Assembly: GCF_001039355.2 (NCBI RefSeq)
Contig: NW_019773580.1
Coordinates: forward strand, 1-62,137
Length of the DNA: 62,137 bases
Direction of reading: 5' to 3'
Origin: Lingula anatina
Taxonomy: Eukaryota; Brachiopoda; Lingulata; Lingulida; Lingulidae
The notes under the pieces were generated by a model. The model saw nothing but the letters and a program-made list of their open reading frames with translations. It was not told the DNA's origin and ran no database searches. Below are positions 21,948 through 32,872 of the stretch, one piece after another (the first letter of the stretch is position 1; each line of letters starts with the position of its first letter). A program made the translations under genes and the position numbers.

Positions 21948-24900
21948 CTATTCTTCAGTATTATTGACCACCACATGCCGCCTTGTAAGACGCACGGTGA
22001 CAGCTTTCTCCGGCTGCACTGTGCACCTGGCCACGTGAACCAACGGAATCTGCGTCTCAGCACAGGTCTCAACGCTGAACTTCTTCACGAGACAAGCCAA
22101 GGTCATCTTGGCCTCCATCAGGGCGAACCTCATACCAATGCAGTTTCTGGGGCCTGCCCCAAATGGAAGCCAGGCCATAGGGTGACGCTTAGCAACTCTT
22201 TCTGCCGTGAACCTGGATAGAAATACAACACAAAGATGACGTAGAGTTACGTCATGTCACGTGAACCGTGTTTACACACGACTATTCAAGAGCATGAATA
22301 CGCTTGGATGGCGCCAGTTGACATTACAATTACAAGGCTTTTAAAAATGCTTATTATTTAAATAAAGCAATTCTTCTAAAATATTTTGAAGCATCCTGCG
22401 AACAGTTATTTTTTATATATAATCAAACACAAGGTAATAGGATAATCAACAAGACTGAAAGTGTTTTAGAAACAATTTAAAGAAAAACTGAAACGTTAAG
22501 ACTCAGATATTTCAAATGTAAGCATCAAAATAAGATTTAATTATAGTTCCAAACTTTATCTCAGTTTACAACAACTCGAACTTGATAGCAATATCATATG
22601 AATATCGATAGATGGCAGCACCTTACCGTTCAGGACAGAAGAGGCTGGGGTCTGGGGGTCCCCAGTGCTCGGGATCCATGTGGATACTGTAAACGTCACA
22701 GCGGACTTTCATGCCTTTGGGAATGTGAACACCCATCACTGTGCTGGATTCTTGGGCTGTTCTCCCTGGCCCACTAGTGAAAAGATACATTTTCATAGAA
22801 GTAGTTTGGCGGGAGTCCATGATGAAAAGTAATCGTTTCTAAAGAGGCTCATTCTACCTTTACCGTGGTTTCCATCTATAAGACACGTTTGTTTAACTTT
22901 TCCTTAAAAGACACTGATTACAAGGCTTCGTCATAAAGTATTCAGTTTTTTATCATTACACAAAAGGCAATCAAAAAGATATTTCCCTGAAAAATGACTA
23001 ACCTCATTTTTTAGAATCCGTTTCCAAAGCAAGGTTATGTAGGGAAAGGGCAGAACAAAGCAGGTGCTCCCAATAATTTATTAATGGTTATTTCATTAGC
23101 GAAAAATAAGGTATGTAGCTGCTTATACTAACCTTTTATATAAGAATATAAATGTTAATTAAATTTATATGTTTGAGTCCACTTACAATGGAGCGATAGG
23201 GTGTAGTCGTAGCGATTCCTTGAGGAACATGTCCAAATACTGCATCTTACTTATGGTCTCATACGATGGAGCACCCTAAAAGAGTTTTGAAAAAAAAAAA
23301 ACAATTAACAAACAGAATTAATCAACATAACAAAGATATTTCTTTCCATACAGAAATCAAAATCAAGTTCTCCCATCACGACATTAACACCATACATGTA
23401 CATTTACGCCAGTGTTATCAATACGTCATGTATAGTTAATGGTTGGCCCATCTTCGAAAAAAAAGTCACTCTGCATTAGTAGTAATACCTTGCATTATTT
23501 TATAGGGACTTGTATCATAATTGTGCACGTCCACCATTCCGCGTTAAAAGGGTGTGTACAGAAGCGTCTTCTAAATCCAACTATATTACTGTTATCTATC
23601 CTGCGTGTGTATTCCTACATCGCTCCCCTTCAAGAGAGATATGTTTGCAGTCCTACCTCTACAGTGCAGTATTGGTCTACCTCCGCCTGGAGAGCTTTCT
23701 GTGCCTCTGGACTCGTTGCTAGGTGGTAGGCGGCGTAGGCCAGGGCGGTGCTGGTGGTTTCATAACCTGCGAACAAAAACAACGCACACTGCGCTTGGAT
23801 CTCCTGAAGATAAAAAAGGCCAAAGCCACCAATGATTTCTCAGTCACCTTTTTCTTTTTGCGCTGCATGTGTTGGTATCAATTAATGTGTCTGCATATAG
23901 TCATGAAACGTGGGATTTTTTGTCCCCCCCCCCCCCCCACACACANTGAAAGTTTACCACGTGATTGTAAACCACTTTCAATTAGTTTATTGGCCACTGA
24001 AATAATTTGTTGAAGGGTATTTAGTTTATTGTTTGAACTGTATTTGATACATGTGATGTCAACGTATCTCATTTCAAGAACTCATCATAATCAAATTATT
24101 GACATTTAAACAATTGCAATTGTCATTAAATTAGAAAAGCATATAAGCCGGACGTCATTAAAAAAGAAAGTCATATACGCCATTTTTATTGTTTTAATTG
24201 TTAATGTATACGGTTTCAATACCAATAGAATTGTTCATTTCATTCCATGACAGTTTTTTACCAATAATGTTTTTTATACAGTTTACCTTTGGATCATTTA
24301 ATCTGGACTGTACGGCAGCGCTGACCAGAGCGTCTATGTCACGCATCTTCTTTCTCGTCAGATATTTGTTCATCACCTTGGCTAGACCGGTCAACGATGG
24401 CAAAAGTTCTGCGAACAGAGACATATATAAGCTCCAAATCGCATGAAAAGATGACTCACTTTAATGATAGTTTGATCCTTAGGTTTATAAGTAGCATTCA
24501 ATGTATTTATTTGTTTGAACACCAGTATTCATTGTTATATATTTTCTACCATGTTGGTAAATATCAGCAAAAAATTACATCTGTGGTTATCTCAAATATG
24601 CCAACCCAAACTTGCACTCCACAGATTGTTGGCCTTATTGGTCATCAACAAAGACCAAAAAATGATATACGAGTAAATTTTAGATGTGTTTATAATTTGG
24701 GTCTAGTTTAATTCATAGTACAATGAAACAAGATGGATATTGCATATATGTTTAAAATAAACAATAAACTTAAAATATTCTTGCAGCTTTATTTTAAGTC
24801 TCAGCACTTTCTCTTAAGGAAATTCCCTATAGGATCCCATAGGGTGATCCTATAGGAAAGCTTCCCTATAGGGTTTATAAGATCTTGTTATAATTTGGGT

Positions 24901-25296
24901 CTACTAAAATTTATAGTATATGTAACAAGATGAATATTGCACATATGTTTAAATAATCAATAAACTGAAAACGTTCTTGCAGCTATATTTTAAGTCTCAT
25001 TACTTTAGACTTTCTCTAAAACTTGCCTGGCCTGTAACATTGTTATGACGTGAACATACCGGCAATAAACATTGGCCACATCATCACCAGTGGCGTGCTG
25101 AACACTTTACGACATGCTGCCAGAAATGGTGACGTGTTATCTCGCACTGAGTTCAGCTCGATACCAAAACCACACGAGCCGATGACTTCCAGGGTGAGGC
25201 CTTGGAATTCACTGAAACCGCATAGCATAAATAGTTTAAATATTGAATAGCCCATAATTACAGCCAGCTTTATTAAACTCCAGTTATTATTTGTAT

Positions 25297-25347
<51 letters not shown>

Positions 25348-26563
25348 CATTAAAAAAACACGTGGGTATTGCCTGACAAAATTATAATGGCGGCTACGCA
25401 ATCAGTGTATATGCATTTGTACTCGTGAGAGGATAAAAAGAACAATTCATATATAAAGAATATGTATGTCTAGTACATTTAATGTGCAGGAGGATTAAAC
25501 TCCCCCGAACCTCATCCTCTTTGAATACAGACGTTACGTGTAAAGCCCCTCTGTCTATCCCACTGTCTGTCACATTGAGGTTTCATGTTAATTCGCCGTA
25601 TAGATCTTAAGGAAAATAAATTTCTTATGCATCTCTAAAGATCTAATTTACAGTTGTCAAATATAATCCAGATTATCACTGCTAGAAAAACCCAAGGGCC
25701 GCGTGCTTGGCTTATATTTGACAACTGTAAAGTAAATCTTCAGAGATACATCAGAAATAATACTTATGCTGTCTGTCACACACACGTCACTGGTTCTTAA
25801 GTCTTGTTGCATTTAACATTATACAGAAGATTGGAGCTCGAGATTAAATAATTGAAGGTATAACGTACAGTATAACATATACAGAAACGTACGGTTTTAT
25901 TAAAAAATCGCGAAACAGACATCTAACTTTCGGCTTTATTCATCCATTTCCATTCAATCTGTGAAACTTCACGTGACTTTGTCAGTAGTTAGTACTTACC
26001 TGTGGATATCGAACGGTTTTTCTTCCTGGCAACGCTTCTCCATCGCTTCCATGAAACTGTTCACCGACTCCTGGATCAGTGGCGCCATCTGCAACGAAAC
26101 GAAGCTACACATACCACAGCATATACAACCGTATATTAATCAAATAACGATTTGGATCACCCTTAAATAAAGCTACCACGGTGGGGTCAGGATACCCAGG
26201 GTTGTAGTAGATAGAAGCATCTTATGCAGACACGTTAAGTCTCCATATGAACTATTTAACTTTCATAATCATATGTTTTCTTACTTGTTTCATTTTAAGA
26301 GAGGAGAAGGTCGGGTTGGATATTAAACGTAATCGCTTCCATCGTTTTCCTTTCGCGAAAACCATGTTTGTTTTTTCATCCTCCGTGTCTATTGAATTAG
26401 GAATCTAAAAATAAACACAATGAATTCAAATTGATCAGTATCATTGGAAAACGAAGTTACATGAAAAGTGCTCACCCAAGAAAAATTAGCAAAGTGAAAA
26501 GTTTTTAGCAAAATTGCCGCAATATTAAACTAAAACTAAGCAGCAGCGAGATTGCAAAAATAA

Positions 26564-26626
<63 letters not shown>

Positions 26627-28624
26627 AATAATAAATTAATTAATAAGTTAATTAATTAAATTTAAAAGTACCGCTGCCAATATGCAGCCATGGTGAAGCA
26701 AATTTGCTACAAAATTGCAAGACTGAATTACAGTTTGCAGCAATATTCAGCAATTTTGCTGCAAATTTGCAGCGAATTCGCAGCAGGCCTTATATTTTGC
26801 CATGGGTCAGAGTACATTTTTGTTTGAATTACACTACCAAGTATGCTGTATCACCCCAAAAAATCGTCTACCCAGCCCAACAATAGTCCTGTTAATCATT
26901 ATTCAAGGTCTCATTCACAGAGTCACCATCGGTCTACCATCGATCGACTTAACTCCGTGGGGACGCTCGCTGTCTGCAACAGCTGAATGTCACGCCTCCT
27001 CCTGGCGTTAAGAAGAATACAAGAAAAAAAGTTGGTGATTAAACGAGTAAGTTTGAAACAGGAGAAGGTGTGTCATTCAGTTAAGCAGAGTTGGGTCGAT
27101 TGACGTAGACAGATAATGTCCATGGGAATAGGGTCTGAAATACAGTCAACTAATCAAAATGAAAACACAATTGTCGTTCTTGGTAAGCGGCATGTTTGGG
27201 GAAATAATTATGATGATTATATTACCAATAAATCTTTACGGGGTTATTGATAATTGTTACTCACTTCTCTTTGGTGAAATTTACTGAATTGTTTGACAAA
27301 GACTTCTTGCAGAAAATGGACATCTGAGGTCACTATACTGGGAGAATTGAGGAAGAAGACCCTAAAATAAAGACAAGCTCTAGTTAAATTATGGTTTGGA
27401 TCAGTGGTAATCAATTCATATATCTTGCATGTACCGCAATAAATAATGGTGATTAGTCATCAGTCTTTTGAAGAGATTTAGAAAGCAACAAAAATAATAC
27501 ATGATAATAAAGACTAATAAAGACTTGGGAATATTTTGTATATATGTGAAGAATGCGTTGAATACATACCCAAACGTTTTTCCATAGAGCTGTTCCCACT
27601 TTCTGTATGCCATCCAAACTGGCTGGGACTAGATCAAAATGAATGTGCAATTCTTTGGGGAGATAAATAACTAATAACTGTGGAATGATATGCTCCTGGT
27701 TTCATTTTATTAACATCAGATTTTACAAAAGAAACGGTTCTGACTGAACAATTCAATTGTAGGCTATCGATATTCTGACATTGCTTATATTCCGCCTCTT
27801 CAGGTTAATATTTTGATCACTCTTATTCAGGGGGTGGCACTTCTATTGTCCAGTGTGTGTATAGTTCAAATTTTGGTATCCAGATTGAGTTTTATCTTTT
27901 ACAAATTCTGGATGCATGTTGGAATGGCTTTTCACCGTAAATATTTGACATTTCAGATAGCAACCCAAAACATGAACAAATGTTCCTACGTCCTTTCTAC
28001 AAGTATAATTGTAATTAAAGCTCATTGCAGCTTAAACACCACAGCTGCTGTTCCCCATACGTGCACTGGGGTACATGGATAAAGTGACGACAAGGGTTAC
28101 TAAGTGTGAAAAGCCTTCTTCATGTATAATAACAGAAATAACTGGCAATTACCTTATATGCTTATGGTGAATACAGCGTATGTTATCATTCCAAGGAAAA
28201 GTCGGTAATTTTTCACAATTATCTGAATAAAAATAAGGGAAAATAGAACTATACAGTGTATATTTTCAGTGCTGTCATTTAATAACATGAACACAAACCA
28301 TTATTTGTCTGAAATTTCCGAATATGAGGTTTGGTGGAGGACCGTTGATTCCCATCTTCTCGAACACGCGGTAACTGTCTATCCTCTGCCTAAATGAAAA
28401 ACAACACTGACATCTTAGTTAGGAATACATACCGGTATAATACCTGATGGCATTGTTTGCCCTCTAAAATACCAACTTTTCGGGGCCCTTACGGGGACCT
28501 TTAAATCCATCATGCAGTTATAGATACATATTGTGATATATACAGTACATATTGTACCTACCACAGCCATACTGACGCCAGGATGACGATAACAGCAACT
28601 AAATACAGCCACATTGTGAGTAGT
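21948..28624 (-). CDS. CYP3-clan cytochrome P450, copy A (exon 9 missing at an N)
   Basis: Heme-thiolate monooxygenase, ER membrane. Exons (minus strand): E1 28624-28562 (ATG at 28614), E2 28389-28299, E3 27628-27570, E4 27361-27265, E5 26404-26285, E6 26088-26000, E7 25211-25060, E8 24408-24287, E10 23803-23657, E11 23275-23187, E12 22773-22627, E13 22212-21948. All junctions are GT-AG and reading phase is kept throughout. E1 encodes a hydrophobic anchor ([16 protein letters not shown]). E2 has the Pro-rich hinge ([13 protein letters not shown]). E5 has the WKRLR helix-C motif. E10 has I-helix AGYETTS. E11 has ESLR (ExxR). E12 ends in CPER. E13 has [10 protein letters not shown] with the heme Cys and ends at TAG. 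Exon 9, present in copy B, is absent at the N at 23946; because it is 186 nt and phase 0, the frame survives. Copy A's E10 donor (GTAGGA) is weaker than B's (GTAAGT). Substrate unknown. Confidence 0.93.
23840..23950. other. Assembly break that removes exon 9 of P450 copy A
   Basis: Copy A runs GGGATTTTTTGTC, a C run of about 17, ACACACA, then N, then TGAAAGTTTACCAC. In copy B the same flanks are separated by a CA microsatellite and the whole of exon 9 (34924-35109). About 230 bp are absent, and the break coincides with the base next to the exon's splice acceptor. A failed assembly through a C/CA run is the simplest explanation. Confidence 0.75.
24700..25020. repeat. Local tandem duplication in intron 7 with CCTATAGG palindromes
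   Basis: Two similar blocks, each containing ACAAGATG(G/A)ATATTGCA, CATATGTTTAAA and TTCTTGCAGCT, flank a cluster of CCTATAGG/GGATCC palindromic words (24822-24880). Copy B has the same arrangement, shorter, at 35900-36115, so the duplication predates the gene duplication. Confidence 0.55.
25299..25345. repeat. GA microsatellite in intron 6 (copy A)
   Basis: Pure GA run of about 46 bp. Unit B has a shorter, interrupted GA run at the same place (36417-36436). Confidence 0.95.
25629..25752. mobile_element. Hairpin MITE in intron 6 (copy A)
   Basis: About 38 bp (GCATCTCTAAAGATCTAATT, then TACAGTTGTCAAATATAA) recur in inverted orientation at 25711-25751. The loop is about 45 bp. The homologous element in copy B (36712-36850) keeps better-matched arms, so this is a foldback element present before the duplication. 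Confidence 0.7.
26473..26810. mobile_element. Word-array element (GCAGCAA family), copy A
   Basis: It lies between CACCCAAGAAAAATTAGC and TTTTGCCATGGGTCAG, weakly inverted ends. The interior is dense in TTGCAGCAA, TTTGCAGC, TTGCTGCAA and AATTCGCAGC words plus an AAT/AAAT microsatellite (26563-26640). No coding function. It lies in intron 4 of the P450 and is shared with copy B (37574-37894). Confidence 0.55.
27745..27866 (-). mobile_element. Internally deleted Tc1 derivative in intron 2 (copy A only)
   Basis: The minus strand matches the Tc1 element at 875: TA, CACACACTGGACAATAGAAG, GCCACCCCCT. It then jumps to CCTGAAGAGGCGGAATATAA and AATGTCAGAATATCGAT, which in the longer element lie about 200 bp further in. 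Copy B lacks it and reads TTTTTTGTAGTTCAAATG across the site, consistent with insertion at TA. The other end is not recognisable. Confidence 0.8.
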
Positions 28625-28655
28625 CTGAAAGAAAGATTTAGCAGTTTAAAATAAA

Positions 28656-28965
28656 CCTAGACAAGAAAAGCACTCCGAGATCGCAGACCTCCGCCAAGGC
28701 AACAAAGTCTCCACCCAATGCCGTTTCACCCCTAAATTTTCATTCTATAATGATTTAGTTTTTTGATTATTGATTGATTATTGATCGATTATCCGGATCA
28801 CCACCAAAAAATAATCATCTCTTCCTTGGCGCACTTCTGACAGTTCCTGAAAATTTCACCAAATTCGGTCCATAACTTTTTGAGTCAAATTGATGACAAA
28901 CAGACAGACAGACAGACAGACACGGGTGAAAACATAACCTCCTTGGCGGAGGTAGTAATCTACAA
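28656..28965. mobile_element. Dispersed repeat with ACCTCCGCCAAGG inverted ends (copy A only)
   Basis: It is bounded by GACCTCCGCCAAGG and CCTTGGCGGAGGTAG, 13-bp inverted ends. It contains TTATCCGGATCACCACCAAAA, then CCATAACTTTTTGAGTCAAA, and a GACA run (28899-28922). This text is widely dispersed in animal genomes. Unit B shows an empty site at about 40110 (AAAATAAAATAATCTATAAA). It lies in the leader intron upstream of the P450 start codon. Confidence 0.7.
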
Positions 28966-29046
28966 ATCAGTTTACCCTGTTTTTCAATGTAACAGCAAAT
29001 GGGTTTTCCATCAATTGATATCTGATCTTAACATACTGGCAACATG

Positions 29047-29047
<1 letters not shown>

Positions 29048-29096
<49 letters not shown>
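29048..29096. repeat. TA microsatellite (copy A only)
   Basis: About 24 TA units with a short CT tail, absent at the corresponding place in unit B. Confidence 0.95.
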
Positions 29097-29100
<4 letters not shown>

Positions 29101-29654
29101 CTCTCTCTCATATGAGTACTGAGGGTCTGTCACTAAATGAATCGCAGGTGCGTCAGTCTTGTACAGTTATTAAATGTCTACGCATGTAATCCCCATGATA
29201 AACATTACATAGTCAGTTTTCACCTCTAGGAATTGACAAAAACTATCCTACAGACATTCAAAGTTGTTCTTTTTTTAAAATTATCTCTTAAGAGGGTAAC
29301 CATTTTTGAAGGTTCATGCAGTCCGGTGGCAAGCACGGATTTAAGTGCAGTTGCCATAACTACCACTTTGGTGGTAAAATCCAATTCTGTTTTCTGTTTT
29401 CTTTGCAATATATTTATTTGGGAAGTTTTAAATTCATATGAAGTGCTGTTATCCCCTTAAATTCAGAGGAGGACACAAAGATTATCCTTGCCGAGAGGAC
29501 AGTTATATATAGGACACAGCGCACTGACCTTTCTATAAAACTTACTTGCAATATATAATATAATATGGTCTGATATGTTAATATAGTTTATACTATCTTA
29601 CTATCCCCATTGCGCTTGCTTTGTGCAGCAAATCTTTCGGTAGTTCTAAATGGA

Positions 29655-29930
29655 AATTAAGACTGGGCCCCCATACCCTAGATCGAACTATCAGGATCGA
29701 TCCATATCCAAGGGGTTTCTCGCTAAATTGATTTCAGCTTCGGCGGCTTAGGTGTATGGTATGCCTACTGAAGCTGCTAAACGATGATTAATTACCCCCA
29801 ACAAGCTTCAGTAGGCGGGACAGAGATCTAAGCCGCTTAAGTTGATTGCAATTTAGCGAGAATCCCAGTAAGTACGATTCCCAGTTAGATCCACAGTTAG
29901 TACTATAGGGTCTGGGAATAGCTCCTTAGT
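29655..29930. mobile_element. Foldback element in the P450 leader intron (copy A)
   Basis: A long imperfect inverted repeat: TCTCGCTAAATTG, GCGGCTTAGG and GCCTACTGAAGC on the left; GCTTCAGTAGGC, CTAAGCCGC and CAATTTAGCGAGA on the right. CCCATACCCTAGATC and TATAGGGTCTGGG are the outer parts. The same structure is in unit B at 40525-40790, so it predates the duplication. Confidence 0.7.
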
Positions 29931-30023
29931 CTAAATAATACGTCACAGTTCAATTGTCAGGAATAATCATCAATAGAAGTATAGGCCTAAAGAAAATCCA
30001 TAAACAATATTTATCACACATAC

Positions 30024-30330
30024 CTTTTTTCCTTTGACCAGCTTACAGACTCATGTAATCGGTGTTAGAAATAAAGGCTGGATTGGCTGCCCGGGGCCGA
30101 CAACTTTCAGAACGGGCTGAGTAGTTTTCCCACCCAGCACACATTCGAGCCAGCTACTTATCAAGATGGCTGAACTTTCGGTGTAGCAACTAATTTTCCT
30201 ATACTAACTAATACGTATCGTGTAAACCGGTTTTATATGAACAGCTTGTTAATATGAGCCGTGGCACGCTACCTATTTTGTTCGAGGGCAGAAATTATGA
30301 CCCAATATAGTTATATATAGAAACTGCACT
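30024..30330 (-). promoter_or_regulatory. Predicted leader exon and promoter region, P450 copy A
   Basis: The ATG exon begins at 28624 with a good acceptor (CTTTCTTTCAG), so a non-coding leader exon must lie upstream. A donor conserved in both copies (AAAAG|GTATGT) ends the candidate exon at 30024. Further upstream on the minus strand, TATATATAA (30311-30319) is a possible TATA box. Copy A carries about 130 bp (30065-30190) between these that copy B lacks. The transcription start is not determined. Confidence 0.35.
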
Positions 30331-30593
30331 GTCTGCACTCGCTGTATAACGATGCGCAATATTACAGACAGGCACATTGTCTGAATGCTCCAAAACGTCC
30401 ATAAAAAAGGATGTAACCCCGGTACTGGTACTGTGGAATAAAAAAAACTGAGTTTTAAAATTATGGGGCTGACCTAAAGAGGCGATTAACTGCAGGCACT
30501 TATTTGTTATTAAACGTTGTTGTGATGTGGGGTGGTGGTGGGGGGGGGGATGAAAGGGGTTTAGATCGGAATAGGTGCCCTATGCATGTTAAG

Positions 30594-30860
30594 CCTCTGT
30601 CACAACAGTACGTACTGGCTCTTACGACCAGTTTACGACCAAATTTTGCGTAGAATCTCACGTGCCGCGCAAGTTCTTCTTGTGAAATTTGAAATTCGCA
30701 GACAGCCCGTAAGCACGTACGGAGGACGTTGGAAATGTCCGAAAGATTCTACAAATAATCTGCGAACAGCGAGGCCGCAAACGTAGCTTCCTCCACTCGC
30801 AAGGAGTTCGCGAGAAGTATGCAATGGAGTCGTGTGTGGTCCAAGACACATGTCAAAAAC
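30594..30860. mobile_element. Junction segment between duplication units, MITE-like
   Basis: It begins CCTCTGTCACAACAGTACGT, resembling the start of the array at 60919 (CCCCTGTCACACTAG). It is relatively rich in CG and in CGCAAG/CGTACG words, and stops exactly where unit B begins (30861). No protein is encoded. It fills the join of the tandem duplication. Confidence 0.5.
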
Positions 30861-30984
30861 GTGGTTCCCTTCGAGCCACAGATGACCTAATTTGTGGCAC
30901 CGGTCCATTTAGAATTGCTATTGACGTCACATGTTGATATAGCTGTGTCTGCTGTACATCTCGTCCCATGGAGGAGACATAGTT

Positions 30985-32080
30985 TAGAAATGGTTATTCA
31001 GAACTTTTTGTCTTTCAAATAATTTTGAAATTACGGAACAAGTCTCTGTTTTTCTTGGTTTATTGTATACTTTCCAAATATTCACAGTTGTGATGTACAC
31101 AGTCCTTTTTTTATTTTGACTTGCTGGTTTCGTATTAGTTAAATGTTGCGTAGTCAACATCGATGGAAAATCGAAATTATTTGCTCTGTGTAACAGATAC
31201 AATTTTTGTAATGATTCATCCCTTCTTCGATATCCTATTTTGGAATTACCAAGGTGTCAAATCTAAATCTAAAGACACGCCCTTGGATCTTTTTTTTCTA
31301 TTATCCTCCATTGCTCTATCTGCTTATAATACTGATGAATACCTGGATAAGTTACTGATAATGTATAATATGTTACTATTTGTGGTCGTCGTTGTGATTT
31401 TTCAATTACTAAGATCTCTGTTGGGTCATCTTTATATACTCCGAAAAATCGATTAGAAGAATTTTTAATTGGTCTGTTTCTAATTAAGGCGTTGGCCCAC
31501 AATCCGCGAGCCTTCGAAAAATTGAGACTTTTTATCAGGTCTCTGTGGTGACGTCTTACTTTCGAGATCCTTTGTTTTCTTCCCTATTGTTTGCCGAATA
31601 TTCGCAGACGGTAAGCCCCAATTTTCTATTGATTCACCCCGAGTAACGGTATCGTTGATGCCTCCACCAAATTATGGTAAAGTCAATTTACCACGTAGCT
31701 ATAGGAACGTAGAAATTTCGTTTTTTGTTGTTTTTTTTTTTGGTATGCAAAAGGTTTATTCGTATATTCGTAACCTTACAATCATTAAACTCGACCTTTT
31801 TCCCCCTCATGTCACATTTCATTGGTATGACGTATTATACAGATTCTTTTTATTTTCGCCAATGTCCCATTCTAGGCAAATCCTCAATCTATTAATATTT
31901 CCTTATTTGGTGATGGTGTGATGATTGACCTCAGTTCACAATGTACTGTTTATACAGATTTTCCCGTCACCTTTTCATATAGGCAAGACGCTATCGTTCT
32001 CAATATTTGATTGGTAATTACGTAAATTCAAAGGTGACTCAAATCCCCAAAATCTCAGAATCAACCAACAATATTAGTTA
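30985..32080 (-). mobile_element. LTR-like and leader region (copy B)
   Basis: Homologue of 18846-19640 with the same TACCATAATTTGGTGGAGGC text near 31665-31680. The Gag-like frame is cut at 30861 by the duplication border. Little is left to identify it as a retroelement on its own. Confidence 0.35.
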
Positions 32081-32872
32081 AATAAGATTATTGATATTGA
32101 AGGTTAATATATAACCAGCATAACAAAAAAACAAATTCATGATTACACCCAAGTTGATGAAGTCGTTATGGTCTTAACACATACTAATAAAACGGTAACA
32201 CAATGTTAGCATCAGGAAAATAAACAGTTTACAGCATATTTACAATGATACACATCGTGCGTATAGGTCCGCCTCTCTAAAATCTAACGCAGGGTAATCC
32301 TTACGTATACAGATTGTCATACAATAAAGGCACAAACATGTTTGGATTTCACCGGTACCACAGATACATTTAAGATCCTCTAAAAAGGTCGTAGAACAGG
32401 CAGTCCTTCTTCACTAACAGGTCGTGTGATGACCGCTTGTACCGAGTTGCGATATATCTTTCAAACCCCTTGATGTCCATGACAGTATATAAATGTCTGA
32501 GACGGTTAGAACCAGATTATTCTCTCTATAAAATACATGTACAACAATTATCTATATACAATACAAAACATACAATAATTTTCTCTAAACAATTAATACA
32601 TAAAATAAAACAAATAAACTTTTATATGAACAATGAAAACATATTTGTTATATTCATCACTGTGCATTGGTATGTTTACAGACATCTCATATTGAATAGC
32701 TGGAGTTACGCTGCACATTGTTTTAAAACGCATTGTGAAATAATATCTCTGTAAAAAGTATATTGATTAAATTGAAAAAGTATGTAAGCTAAGTCTTGCT
32801 GACAGAGTAGTCATGAAACATTGACAATTATGACACGTGCTATGGAGCTTTGTGAATACGTTCAGTTAATGT

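Larger units (their letters stand above)
18722..30596. repeat. Tandem duplication unit A (P450 copy A)
   Basis: Left limit at GTGGTTCCCTTTGAACCACA (18722), matching GTGGTTCCCTTCGAGCCACA at 30861. Collinear similarity to unit B then runs through the LTR-like block, the whole P450 gene and its upstream sequence. It ends near 30596, where A (ATAGGTGCCC) and B (GTAGGTGCAC) last align. Unit A is longer chiefly because of private insertions: LINE, Tc1 derivative, a 300-bp element and a TA microsatellite. Confidence 0.9.
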
